This document shows, one piece after another, positions 17,317 to 26,024 of a DNA stretch of 64,000 nucleotides. The first letter of the stretch is position 1; each line of letters starts with the position of its first letter. The notes beneath the pieces are model-generated. The model saw only the letters and a program-made list of their open reading frames with translations, did no database searches and had not been told where the DNA came from. This stretch comes from Mycolicibacterium wolinskyi. Lineage in GTDB: Bacteria > Actinomycetota > Actinomycetes > Mycobacteriales > Mycobacteriaceae. The position numbers and the translations under genes are program-made. Where the stretch lies: assembly GCF_002101965.1 (NCBI RefSeq), contig NZ_LQQA01000030.1, positions 310,001 through 374,000 of the forward strand, in the 5' to 3' direction.

Positions 17317-17991
17317 TCACTGCTGGCGCAGGTCCAAAAGGGCTTTCGTCGCGCCCGTTTCCTCCCCGAGCCGCGCACCTGCCCGGATTCGATCGATGAG
17401 TGCGGGTTCCTCCGCATCGTCTTGCAGCGCAACGTCGATCACCTGCGCGAGTACGGCGGCGGCGCCGATGAAAACCCCGTTCACGTCAGCCAGTACGACA
17501 TCGCCCGAACTGACAGCCACTCCGCCGATGGAGACAGCTACGTGATGGCCGCCGGCGTCGATGCCGTGCAGCTTGGTGGTCAACATGCTGCGGCCGTAGG
17601 CGTATACCGGTATCCCAAGCTCGGCGATTTCGTCGACATCGGTGACGACGCCGTCGACGACGATCCCACGTGCGCCGCGCGCTGCCGCAGTGGCGGCGAT
17701 GACGAGACCGACCGGGGCGTGGCGCCTGTCGCCGCCGGTGTCGATCACGAGTACGTCACCCGGCTCCAGGTAACCGGCCGCATGATGCAACATCGTCGAG
17801 TCGGTAGCGGTCGTGCGAACGGTTACCGCCCGGCCCACGACCCGGCCGGATCCCGCCTGACGCACGAGTGACGGATCGACGAAGCCTTCTTCGAGGTAGT
17901 GCCCGAGCGTCGGGAACGAGACTCGCTCGAGCTTGCCGACGAGCGACGGATCCAGCCGCGGGGGAGCGGAATTGAAGGTGATCGGTGTCAT
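17317..17991 (-). CDS. RraA family protein (HMG/CHA aldolase-like)
   Basis: The 224-residue protein shows the RraA/demethylmenaquinone methyltransferase-like fold: SFPTLGHYLEEG near the N-terminus, GRAVTVRTTATDSTMLHHAA, GDVLVIDTGGDRRHAPVGLV, RGARGIVVDGVVTDVDEIAE and GDVVLADVNGVFI. RraA relatives include the class II pyruvate aldolases for 4-hydroxy-4-methyl-2-oxoglutarate. In those enzymes the metal-site Asp follows an Arg; here VVDGVVTDVDE replaces the usual DGxxRD, so the Arg is a Val. That may argue against canonical aldolase chemistry. Its start overlaps the nitrilase stop (TGATG). Confidence 0.8.
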   Translation of the reverse strand: MTPITFNSAPPRLDPSLVGKLERVSFPTLGHYLEEGFVDPSLVRQAGSGRVVGRAVTVRTTATDSTMLHHAAGYLEPGDVLVIDTGGDRRHAPVGLVIAATAAARGARGIVVDGVVTDVDEIAELGIPVYAYGRSMLTTKLHGIDAGGHHVAVSIGGVAVSSGDVVLADVNGVFIGAAAVLAQVIDVALQDDAEEPALIDRIRAGARLGEETGATKALLDLRQQ

Positions 17992-18791
17992 CACGAGGTC
18001 ACCGTCATCGTGAGCTCGATACGCCGGTTGTCGAGTGCCGGCAAGACGCTGCGAACAGCCTGGGTCCGCGCGGTCGAAATCTCGACGGTGACCACGGCCT
18101 CCGGTTCGTCGCCGAGTGCCGCCTTCACCACCCCGAGCGGATCGACCACCAGCGAATCGCCGATGCACGCGGACGAAATGGTGCCCGCAGCCGCGACCCA
18201 GACGGTGTTCTCGATTGCACGGGCACGCACCAACGTTTCCCAATGGTCTGCCTTGCGGTGCCCCGACATCCATGCGGCTGACACCGAAATGAGTTCAGCG
18301 CCTTGCGAGATCAAGTGGCGAGTGAGTTCTGGGAACCGAAGGTCGTAACAGTTCACCAGTCCGATGCGCAATCCCGCGAGGTCGACTACCGGCGGCAACG
18401 TGGGGCCCGGTGTCACGTAGTCGGATTCGCGATACGCAAACGCGTCATACAGGTGCAGCTTGCGGTAGCGGGTGAGGACGTCACCGCCCGAATCCACCGC
18501 GACGAGTGTGTTGTTGGGGCGAGAGGTTCCGTTCGGCTCATAGCCACCCGCGATGATGGCGATGTCGTGACTTTCGGCGAGACCGGAAAGGTGCGCCTCG
18601 AAAAGGGGCCACTGCAGGTCGACCAGCTCGGAGAGCCGGTGATCGAGACCGTCGACGCTGAGCATCGCCTCCTCGGGGAAAACGATCACGTCAGCGCTGT
18701 CTGCGGCGGCGTGGGCGGTGAGTCGGTCGATGGCGGCGAGGTTCGCCGTCGTGTCGGTGGTGGGGCCGAACTGCGCGATGGCAACACGCAT
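17991..18791 (-). CDS. Carbon-nitrogen hydrolase (nitrilase superfamily amidase)
   Basis: The 266-residue enzyme has the complete catalytic triad of the nitrilase superfamily: Glu in VIVFPEEAM (about residue 40), Lys in TRYRKLHLYDAF (about 110) and Cys in GLVNCYDLRFPELTRHL (about 147). The sequence around the Cys resembles amidases and omega-amidases rather than true nitrilases. ATG 18791 has AAGGAG at 5 nt. It lies in the middle of the Pot transporter/RraA/BKACE cluster and probably hydrolyses an amide or carbamoyl bond of the imported nitrogen compound, releasing ammonia. Confidence 0.9.
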   Translation of the reverse strand: MRVAIAQFGPTTDTTANLAAIDRLTAHAAADSADVIVFPEEAMLSVDGLDHRLSELVDLQWPLFEAHLSGLAESHDIAIIAGGYEPNGTSRPNNTLVAVDSGGDVLTRYRKLHLYDAFAYRESDYVTPGPTLPPVVDLAGLRIGLVNCYDLRFPELTRHLISQGAELISVSAAWMSGHRKADHWETLVRARAIENTVWVAAAGTISSACIGDSLVVDPLGVVKAALGDEPEAVVTVEISTARTQAVRSVLPALDNRRIELTMTVTS

Positions 18792-18837
18792 GACCACTCC
18801 TTTCTAGACGATGAAGGTGGTTGAACCGCTTCCAGAT

Positions 18838-19911
18838 TCAGGAGGCGAGCGCCTTGGCGTCCGCGGCGCGCCAGCTGAGCCACAGGGTGCCGCCAGGCTC
18901 TACCGCGGCCAGCTCGGGCGTGAGCTGTGCACTCGGTACTGTGGCCACGAGGTGTGCCTCCGGTGCGATGCGCACGCCGAACCGCCACTCGTCGCCGGTG
19001 TAGATCGATTCGGTCAGTGCGCCCCTGATCGCAAAGTCCGCGTCAGGCTGCGTGGCCCCGATCGAGATTCTTTCGGGGCGTAGCGCCAGACCGACCGCAG
19101 CACCATCGGGGATCTCTCCGATGGTTGTGGCCGGGACTGGCCCCACAGCCGGTACGACGATGTTGTCGCCGACCTTTGCGGCCTCGATGACGTTGCAGCT
19201 ACCGATGAACGAGGCGACGAAGCGCGAAGCGGGATGTTCGTAAATTTCAGTCGGTGAGCCGATCTGTAGTATTCGTCCGGCAGACATGACAGCGATGCGG
19301 TCACTCATGGTCAACGCCTCCTCTTGGTCGTGAGTGACGTAGACGAAGGTGGTGTGCACCTCGCGTTGCAGCTTTTTGAGTTCGATCTGCATCTCCTTGC
19401 GAAGCTGAAGATCGAGCGCGCCGAGCGGCTCATCGAGCAGAATGACCGCGGGACGCCCGACAACTGCGCGGGCAAGTGCGACGCGTTGACGTTGGCCGCC
19501 CGAGAGTTGTGTGGGCTTGCGATTCGCGAGCGCCTCAAGCCGTACGAGCTTGAGCGCAGCGTCGACCCGCTCCACAACCTCCAACTTTGGTACCCGTTTG
19601 ACCCGCAGTTCGAATGCCACGTTCTCGGCCACGGTCAGATGGGGGAACAGGGCATAGCTTTGAAACACCATGTTCAGGTCGCGTTTTCGAGTCGGCACGT
19701 CGGTCACCGACGTTCCGGCCAGCTCGATCTCGCCGGCTGATGGCGTCTCGAAGCCGGCGATCATGCGCATGAGTGTCGTTTTTCCGCACCCCGAGGGGCC
19801 CAGGATCGAAAAGAACTCGTGCTGACCGATTTCGAGGTCGAGCGGATGAACAACGGTAGCGTCGCCGAAAGACTTCGTGATCCCGGAAAGGCGGATCGCC
19901 GACGTGGACAT
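18838..19911 (-). CDS. ABC transporter ATP-binding protein (PotA-like)
   Basis: The 357-residue ATPase has Walker A GPSGCGKTT, Q-loop region NMVFQSYALFPHLTV, signature LSGGQRQRVALARA, Walker B VILLDEPLGALD and the His switch VYVTHDQEEA. The last ~110 residues form a TOBE-type regulatory domain (GLALRPERISIG). This arrangement is characteristic of spermidine/putrescine, 2-aminoethylphosphonate and related importers. It is coupled to the binding-protein gene (TGATG at 19911). Confidence 0.93.
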   Translation of the reverse strand: MSTSAIRLSGITKSFGDATVVHPLDLEIGQHEFFSILGPSGCGKTTLMRMIAGFETPSAGEIELAGTSVTDVPTRKRDLNMVFQSYALFPHLTVAENVAFELRVKRVPKLEVVERVDAALKLVRLEALANRKPTQLSGGQRQRVALARAVVGRPAVILLDEPLGALDLQLRKEMQIELKKLQREVHTTFVYVTHDQEEALTMSDRIAVMSAGRILQIGSPTEIYEHPASRFVASFIGSCNVIEAAKVGDNIVVPAVGPVPATTIGEIPDGAAVGLALRPERISIGATQPDADFAIRGALTESIYTGDEWRFGVRIAPEAHLVATVPSAQLTPELAAVEPGGTLWLSWRAADAKALAS

Positions 19912-20981
19912 CAGGAGGCCTTGATCCTGGTCCAGCCGTCCTGGTAGTACTTCATCGCCTCACCCGGATCGAGGATGAATTCAGCCTTTCGAAGTTGATC
20001 GTCGGAGACGAAGATCGCGGGGTTCTCGCGCACGCTCGGATCGGTGATCAGTGTCTGTGCAGCCTGGTTGGTGGTGGCGAGCGATCCGTCGTTGGTTGCC
20101 ATCGCGCCGACTTCCGGCCGGAGAACGAAGTTCAACCACTGATATGCGGCGTCCGGGTGAGGTGCTCCCTTGGCGATGGAGAAACTGTCCACCCACAGGG
20201 TGCCGCCTTCTACGGGAAGTGTGTATTTCACGTCCGGGTTGGCCGCGACGACCTTGCCGACTGACGAACCGCCCCAAGCCAGTGACGCGCACGCGTCGCC
20301 TGCGGCCACCAGGTCGTAGTAGTTCGTCGAGTTGTAACCCGCGAGTAGGGGTTTCTGTTGGAGGAGCTTCTCGGTGGCTCTTTCGATCTCGGCTTCATCG
20401 GTCGACGTTGCGCTCGATCCGGTCGATTGCAGGCCGACGATGTAGCTCGCCAGCATGTTGTCGAGCATGTAGATCTTGCCGCGGTAGGCGGGATCGAACA
20501 GCGAATTCCAGCTTGTCAGTGGAGCTTTCGTACACGCCTGGTTGTACAGCAGGCCCGTGGTACCCCAAACCCACGGAACGGCATGCTTGTTCTCCGGGTC
20601 GAAGCCCGGATTGACGAACTTGTCCATGACATTGTCCATGCCCTGAACCCGGCTGTAGTCGATCGGGTCGACGAGGTTCTGTCCCGCCAGATTCTGGACG
20701 GCGTACTGGCTGGGTTCGACAATGTCGTAGCCGGTGTTGCCCGCCGAGAGCTTGGCAATCATCGTCTCGTTGCTGTCGAACGTGTCTACGTTGACCGATA
20801 TGCCGGTTTCCTTCTCGAATGCTTCGATGACGGAATCGGGAACTTCGCCGGCCCATGCGTACAGGTTGAGCTCGTTCGGCTCGCCTGAATCACTGCCGCC
20901 GCACGCGGTCAGGGCGAGCGCCGACGCCACCGCGAGCGCGATACATGCGATGCGTCGTTTCGGCCTGGTTGTCTTCTGCAT
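19911..20981 (-). CDS. ABC transporter substrate-binding lipoprotein (PotD/PotF-like)
   Basis: The 356-residue protein begins with a basic n-region, a hydrophobic stretch and the lipobox LTAC (Cys about residue 27), so it is a membrane-anchored lipoprotein. The mature part starts NELNLYAWAGEVPDSVIEAF and contains YDIVEPSQYAVQNLAGQNLV, VPWVWGTTGLLYN and EGGTLWVDSFSIAKGAPHPD, the pattern of polyamine-type periplasmic binding proteins. The substrate is probably a small cation or amine, but the ligand-pocket residues were not aligned. Confidence 0.92.
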   Translation of the reverse strand: MQKTTRPKRRIACIALAVASALALTACGGSDSGEPNELNLYAWAGEVPDSVIEAFEKETGISVNVDTFDSNETMIAKLSAGNTGYDIVEPSQYAVQNLAGQNLVDPIDYSRVQGMDNVMDKFVNPGFDPENKHAVPWVWGTTGLLYNQACTKAPLTSWNSLFDPAYRGKIYMLDNMLASYIVGLQSTGSSATSTDEAEIERATEKLLQQKPLLAGYNSTNYYDLVAAGDACASLAWGGSSVGKVVAANPDVKYTLPVEGGTLWVDSFSIAKGAPHPDAAYQWLNFVLRPEVGAMATNDGSLATTNQAAQTLITDPSVRENPAIFVSDDQLRKAEFILDPGEAMKYYQDGWTRIKAS

Positions 20982-21021
20982 GGTGGTGCCCTTTCGTGTG
21001 GCGAGTTAGGAAGTGAACGAG

Positions 21022-21819
21022 TCAGCTGGATTGGCCGGCATTTTCGTAGCCGACGAGAATCCGCCGCATCTGTCGGATGCCGACGGCGAAGATGAGCAGC
21101 ACGGTCGCGACTATCAACATTGCGCCGAGCGCGTTGATCTCGGGTGTGATACCGGTCTTCAGCAGGCTGTAGATGCGCAGGGGCAACGTTGTCGAGCCGA
21201 CGCCGCTGGTGAAGGTCGAAATGACGATGTTGGAAAACGATGTCGTGAACGCCAGTAGGAACGCGGCGAAAATCGACGACCGCAGCAGTGGGAAAAGCAC
21301 GCGGATGAAGGTTTGCCACGGTGTGCAGCCGAGGTCTGCGGACGCTTCGGAGAGCGAGCTGTCCAGGGAGCTGATCGCACCCATCAGGATCAACGTCGTC
21401 AGGGGCAACGAGATGACGATGTGGCCGAGCACGATGGTCGGAATGCCGAGCGGCAGCTGGACGGTACTGAATACGGTGAGTAATGCTGCGCCGAGGACGA
21501 TCTCGGGGAGGACAAGGGGAAGCAGGACCGCGCCGAGGAACAACGTCCGCCCCTTCACCCGGTAACGGGCGAGGCCGAAAGCTGTGAGGAAGCCGACCGT
21601 CGTCGCAACCGCCGCGGCGATGGCTCCAACGGTGAAACTCGTCTGCAGGGTTTTCAGAAGTGCGCGGTCGGTGAACACCTCGCCGTACCACTTGACGCTG
21701 AATCCGCCCCACCGACTGCTGGTTTCCGACGCGTTGAACGAGTACACCACGACGGCCACGATCGGTACGTACAGAAAAACCAAGGCCGCCTTGGCGACCC
21801 AGCCCGTCAGGCGGTCCAT
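21022..21819 (-). CDS. ABC transporter permease (PotC-like)
   Basis: The 265-residue permease has about six membrane segments (AALVFLYVPIVAVVVYSF at the N-terminus, ALLIVATVLLIFAVGI near the end) and the cytoplasmic EAA loop SSLDSSLSEASADLGCTPWQ that docks with the ATPase. It overlaps the PotB-like gene by 13 bp and is followed after 40 bp by the binding protein. It forms the translocation pore with its partner. Confidence 0.92.
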   Translation of the reverse strand: MDRLTGWVAKAALVFLYVPIVAVVVYSFNASETSSRWGGFSVKWYGEVFTDRALLKTLQTSFTVGAIAAAVATTVGFLTAFGLARYRVKGRTLFLGAVLLPLVLPEIVLGAALLTVFSTVQLPLGIPTIVLGHIVISLPLTTLILMGAISSLDSSLSEASADLGCTPWQTFIRVLFPLLRSSIFAAFLLAFTTSFSNIVISTFTSGVGSTTLPLRIYSLLKTGITPEINALGAMLIVATVLLIFAVGIRQMRRILVGYENAGQSS

Positions 21820-22700
21820 CGTGCGCTCCTGTTACGGAACTTCAGGATCAGCCCGGCGATGCCGATCGAGGCAATCATGAGGATGAGCACGACCATGGAC
21901 AGTGCTGCGCCCATTGGCTGATTGCGGAATTCGGTGTAGAGCGTGACGATCAGGTTGCCGACCAGCAGGCTCTTTCCGCCGCCGAGAAGCACCGGGATCA
22001 CAAACACCCCCAGGGTAGGAACGAAGATCAACAGCGCGGCGGCGACGATCCCGGCTGAACTCAGTGGTGCGATCACCCTGAAATGGGTGCGCCACCACCC
22101 GCAGCCCAAGTCGGCGGCCGCCTCACGCAGTGACGGGTCGATGCCGCGCATCGACGCGTAGATGGGAAAGATTGCGGTCGGCAAGAATGCGTAGAGCAGC
22201 GCCAGCATGACGGCGGTCTGGCTCGGCACAAGGGGATCGCCCGCATCGCCGAATATTCGGAGCAGGCCGAGGACGGGACCGTCTGACCCGAGCAGCGTCA
22301 TCCACGCGAACGTGCGCACCAGGAAGTCGGTCCAGAACGGCACGATGATGAGTAGCAGGATCAACGGTTGGCGATGAGCGGGTTGGGAAACCGTGTAGTA
22401 CGCGACGATGTATCCGACGATGAGGCAGAAGATCGTGTTGAGCGCCGCCATGGCGAGGCTGTAGACAAGCGTCTTCGCGTACACCGGATCGGCCAGTCGG
22501 GTGAAGTTCTCGAAGGTGAACCCGCCGCGCACCTGGCCGTAACGGTCCGCCTCCGCGACGCTGTTGCGGGCGACCAGCAGGAGCGGGAGCACGGCCAGCA
22601 CACAAACGATCAGCAGTCCCGGCGCTAGCAGCGGCCAAGCGGTGAGCGTCTGGTGCCTACTGGAACGCCGCGCGTCGGTAATGGTCATCGGCTGATTCAC
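21807..22700 (-). CDS. ABC transporter permease (PotB-like), first gene of the cluster
   Basis: The 297-residue protein has a hydrophobic N-terminal anchor (LAPGLLIVCVLAVLPLLLVA), further membrane segments and the EAA loop SMRGIDPSLREAAADLGCGW. Gene order permease B, permease C, binding protein, ATPase, nitrilase, RraA, BKACE, Lrp suggests one long minus-strand transcript starting in the gap 22701-22938, with gaps of at most 46 bp between genes. The start is at 22700, with CAGAGAGTG upstream. Confidence 0.92.
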   Translation of the reverse strand: MNQPMTITDARRSSRHQTLTAWPLLAPGLLIVCVLAVLPLLLVARNSVAEADRYGQVRGGFTFENFTRLADPVYAKTLVYSLAMAALNTIFCLIVGYIVAYYTVSQPAHRQPLILLLIIVPFWTDFLVRTFAWMTLLGSDGPVLGLLRIFGDAGDPLVPSQTAVMLALLYAFLPTAIFPIYASMRGIDPSLREAAADLGCGWWRTHFRVIAPLSSAGIVAAALLIFVPTLGVFVIPVLLGGGKSLLVGNLIVTLYTEFRNQPMGAALSMVVLILMIASIGIAGLILKFRNRSARWTA

Positions 22701-22832
22701 TCTCTGGCTGGTCGGGTGTGATCATTGTTCTGCTGAGCCGAGGTGGCTGGGAGCGCTTCTCGCTTCGAGATCAGTGGTTGACGCGTTACATCTGTGCGCA
22801 TATCGCAGTCGTCCGGTGTGGCGGCCTCGAAG

Positions 22833-22888
22833 CGCGTTTTGACCTGGATGGACACCGGCCGGTTAGCTGTGCTGTTGGCGTGTGCGGC
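22833..22888 (+). promoter_or_regulatory. adh promoter, duplicate of the rplM promoter region
   Basis: The segment has -35 TTGACC (22839-22844), an 18-bp spacer and -10 TTAGCT (22863-22868). Over 56 bp it matches 24058-24113 upstream of rplM at 46 positions with no gaps, including both boxes and a downstream GTTGGCGTGTGC block. The adh start codon is 70 bp after the -10. The rest of the 238-bp gap 22701-22938 is shared with the divergent Pot cluster and holds nothing else recognised. Confidence 0.65.
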
Positions 22889-22938
22889 GTGTCACCGAAT
22901 TGGAGTGAGACGCGCCGAATAGGTGTTGACTGGAGGTC

Positions 22939-23973
22939 ATGACTCCGACATCTGAGACGATGCGCGCTGCGGTGGTCACTGAATTCGGTGCCCCGCTTGA
23001 GGTTTCCGACGTTCCCCGGCCCACCCCCGGCCCAGGGGAAGCCCTGGTCAAACTGGAGACCTCGGGAGTGTGTCATACGGATCTTCATGCGGCACACGGT
23101 GATTGGCCCGTCAAACCCACTCCGCCATTTGTTCCAGGCCACGAGGGCTACGGAACGGTCGTGGCTCTGGGCCCCGGCGTGGCCGACCTCAAGGTCGGCG
23201 ACAAGGTGGGCAATGCCTGGCTGTGGTCGGCCTGCGGCAGTTGCGAGTACTGCCGGACGGGGTGGGAGACGCTGTGTGAGAGCCAGCAGAACGGCGGCTA
23301 CAGCGTCAACGGCAGCTTCGGTTCGTACATGCTGGTGAACGCGGCCTTCGCCGCACGCATCCCTGAAGGCGTCGACCCGGTCGAGGTCGCACCGATCCTG
23401 TGTGCCGGAGTCACCGTCTACAAAGGCCTGAAGGTGACGGACACGCAGCCGGGGCAGTGGGTGGCGATTTCCGGGATCGGCGGCTTGGGCCACGTCGCGG
23501 TGCAGTACGCGCGCGCGATGGGGTTGCGCGTGATCGCGATCGACATCGACGACGACAAGCTGGCGTTGGCGGGCCGGTTGGGCGCCGAGGTGACGGTCAA
23601 CGCAAAGACCGCCGACGTCGTGGCCGAGGTGCAGGCGGCGACCGGCGGCGCGCACGGGGTGCTGGTGACCGCGGTGCACCCGCAGGCGTTCGGTCAGGCC
23701 ATCGGGTTGGCTCGCCGCGGCGGCACCATTGTGTTCGTCGGCCTGCCGCCAGGGGATTTCCCGGCGCCGATCTTCGACATCGTGCTCAAGGGGCTCACGA
23801 TCCGTGGCTCGATCGTCGGATCGCGCCAGGATATGGCCGAGGCGCTGGACTTCTTCGCCCGTGGGCTGGTCCATCCGACGGTCGAAACTGCGTCACTCGA
23901 CGACATCAACGAGGTGTTCGGCCGCATGGAACAGGGCAAGATCGACGGCCGGGTGGTCATCGACTACCGATAG
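22939..23973 (+). CDS. Zinc-dependent alcohol dehydrogenase (AdhP/AdhA type)
   Basis: The 344-residue enzyme shows catalytic zinc ligands Cys in SGVCHTDLHAAHG, His-Glu in PGHEGYG and Cys in VAPILCAGVTVYKGL, the four structural-zinc cysteines in CGSCEYCRTGWETLC, and the Rossmann motif GIGGLGHVAVQYA. Sequence style matches AdhP-like ethanol dehydrogenases. ATG 22939 is preceded by GGAGG; an ATG 8 codons on is an alternative. It could interconvert the alcohol and aldehyde products of the upstream B12 lyases. It sits between the Pot cluster and rplM under a promoter closely related to that of rplM. Confidence 0.93.
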   Translation: MTPTSETMRAAVVTEFGAPLEVSDVPRPTPGPGEALVKLETSGVCHTDLHAAHGDWPVKPTPPFVPGHEGYGTVVALGPGVADLKVGDKVGNAWLWSACGSCEYCRTGWETLCESQQNGGYSVNGSFGSYMLVNAAFAARIPEGVDPVEVAPILCAGVTVYKGLKVTDTQPGQWVAISGIGGLGHVAVQYARAMGLRVIAIDIDDDKLALAGRLGAEVTVNAKTADVVAEVQAATGGAHGVLVTAVHPQAFGQAIGLARRGGTIVFVGLPPGDFPAPIFDIVLKGLTIRGSIVGSRQDMAEALDFFARGLVHPTVETASLDDINEVFGRMEQGKIDGRVVIDYR

Positions 23974-23994
23974 TCCTGGCGCCACACGCCCAGT

Positions 23995-24041
23995 GTTGGC
24001 TTGTGTTCGAGATTTCGTGAGAATCTCGAACACAAGCCAAC
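23995..24041. repeat. Long intergenic palindrome, copy C (20-bp perfect stem)
   Basis: Bases 23995-24014 pair perfectly with 24022-24041 around a 7-nt loop. The arm GTTGGCTTGTGTTCGAGATT shares the GCTTGTG..CGAGAT core with copy A. It lies between the alcohol dehydrogenase stop and the rplM promoter, so it could insulate the two transcription units. Confidence 0.85.
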
Positions 24042-24057
24042 GCTCGGCCCCCGCAAC

Positions 24058-24113
24058 CGCGTTTTGACCTGCGCGTACAGCGGCCGGTAAGCTGCTCCGT
24101 TGGCGTGTGCTGC
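24058..24113 (+). promoter_or_regulatory. rplM-rpsI promoter
   Basis: TTGACC at 24064-24069 and TAAGCT at 24088-24093, spaced by 18 bp, fit a mycobacterial housekeeping promoter. The predicted transcript has a leader of about 110 nt before rplM. This leader can form a TGCCC/GGGCA hairpin (24111-24124) and a longer hairpin closing GGTCA (24136-24140) with TGACC (24174-24178). Confidence 0.6.
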
Positions 24114-24210
24114 CCTCATGGGCAATCGGGCCCCGGGTCAATGTCGGTCGCCGGGAATCCCAGTGCACATGCCTGACCGGCACTCAACCCGAGAAGAGAA
24201 GGTAAGCACT

Positions 24211-24650
24211 GTGCCTACTTACACGCCGAAGGCGGGTGACACCACGCGTTCGTGGTACGTCATCGACGCCCAAGACGTGGTGCTCGGCCGGCTCGCCGTC
24301 GAAGCAGCCAAGCTGCTGCGCGGCAAGCACAAGCCGACATTCACGCCCAATGTCGATGGTGGCGACTTCGTCATCGTCATCAATGCCGAGAAGATCGCCG
24401 TCAGCGGCGACAAGCTCACCAACAAGTTCGCTTACCGCCACTCGGGTTACCCCGGCGGCCTGCGTAAGCGCACCATCGGTGAGTTGCTGGAGAAGCACCC
24501 GACCCGCGTCGTCGAGAACGCGATCGTCGGCATGCTCCCGCACAACAAGCTCGGCCGGCAGATCCAGAAGAAGCTGAAGGTGTACGCGGGTCCTGATCAT
24601 CCGCACGCCGCGCAGCAGCCGGTTCCGTTCGAAATCAAGCAGGTGGCCCA

Positions 24651-24654
<4 letters not shown>
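24211..24654 (+). CDS. rplM: 50S ribosomal protein L13
   Basis: The 147-residue product begins PTYTPKAGDTTRSWYVIDAQ and includes LGRLAVEAAKLLRGKHKPTF, YRHSGYPGGLRKRTIGELLE and GMLPHNKLGRQIQKKLKVY, the standard L13 sequence at the usual length. GTG 24211 has GAGAAGG at a suitable distance. It overlaps rpsI by 4 bp (GTGA). L13 is an early 50S assembly protein. Confidence 0.98.
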
Positions 24655-25112
<458 letters not shown>

Positions 25113-25128
25113 TCTGTACAGCCTTATG

Positions 25129-25166
25129 CCGCCGAGCGTGGGATCACCCACGCTCGGCGGTTTTTT
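25129..25166 (+). terminator. Intrinsic terminator of rplM-rpsI
   Basis: CCGCCGAGCGTGGG (25129-25142) is perfectly complementary to 25147-25160 around the tetraloop ATCA, and six T residues follow directly (25161-25166). This is an unusually complete intrinsic terminator for a mycobacterium. Confidence 0.93.
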
Positions 25167-25447
25167 ATTCTGTCGATGTCGGCATTTTCAGTAATGACCT
25201 TCGGCGGCGAGCAAGTTTGACCTATTCCTGCTCACGGCGATCTTCGCCGAATAGCGAGCTAATTCGATTGTCGATATTCACGCGAATCATCGGCTGATCT
25301 TGGTTTGACATCGGACGCAAATGTGAAAAACCCTTGGGTCGAGGCGGGGGCGTGGAAGCGCGCCCAGGCAGGCCGAATCTGCCGCCGGTGCGAGTCAGTC
25401 AGCTCGTTGGGGGACCGGACCGCTTCCTGACTGAAAGGGAGTAGTTG
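25167..25447. other. AT-richer intergenic region before a secreted-protein gene
   Basis: This 281-bp stretch has lower GC than its surroundings and no credible reading frame. It contains a TTGACA box at 25304-25309 that could be a -35 for the downstream gene, although no good -10 lies at the right distance. A short inverted repeat CGGCGATCTTCGCCG lies near 25227-25241. Nothing else was recognised. Confidence 0.4.
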
Positions 25448-25873
25448 ATGAAGAGCACTATCAAGCGAGTGACAGTCGGCGCCGCATTCGGTGGGGCGCT
25501 GTTCCTGTCCGCCGGAATGGGCATCGCCAACGCTCAGCCGAATGACGGTCAGGTGGATCTCGCACTCGGCACCGCAGGCGTACTCGAAGACGTGCCGATC
25601 GGCACCGCGGCCCAGATCGCCGCAGGCGTCTGCGACGGTGAGGTGGCCCAGGTGACCACGGTCGCGCAGAACGTCGACGCCAGCGGCACGCAGCAGAATG
25701 TCTGCAACAACAACGTTGGCGCGGTCGAGTTCAAGCAGAACGAGGGCGCACCCGCCGACGGCGCGGCCGAACAGCCCGAGGGCGCGGCAGAGGGCTCCGA
25801 GGGCTCCGGCACCGCCGAGGAGACCGGGAGTGCTCCGGCCCCCGCCGAGGAAGGCAGTGGTGAAGGCAGCTAG
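25448..25873 (+). CDS. Small secreted protein with two cysteines and an acidic low-complexity tail
   Basis: The 141-residue product has a clear Sec signal peptide (basic KSTIKR, hydrophobic VGAAFGGALFLSAGMGIA, cleavage after NAQ or ANA). The mature part has two cysteines about 37 residues apart (AAGVCDGE and QQNVCNNN), likely a disulfide. The last 45 residues are Ala/Glu/Gly/Pro/Ser only. The ribosome binding site is AAGGGAG before ATG 25448. I do not recognise a family. The short Gln/Asn-containing core is faintly reminiscent of chaplin/rodlin-type surface proteins, which is not strong enough for a call. It lies alone between rpsI and glmM. Confidence 0.8.
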   Translation: MKSTIKRVTVGAAFGGALFLSAGMGIANAQPNDGQVDLALGTAGVLEDVPIGTAAQIAAGVCDGEVAQVTTVAQNVDASGTQQNVCNNNVGAVEFKQNEGAPADGAAEQPEGAAEGSEGSGTAEETGSAPAPAEEGSGEGS

Positions 25874-26024
25874 GCCTCGCAGCTAGGTGAATCGCCGTCC
25901 GCACCCAGACGATGGGAGCGGGCGGCGATTCTCTTTGTCTCGATCCGGTACCGATTCGGCCGCGGCACGGTCGTTGACCTCGTCGGTTGTGTTTCGGGCG
26001 GGAAATTATGAGAAGTTTAAGGGC

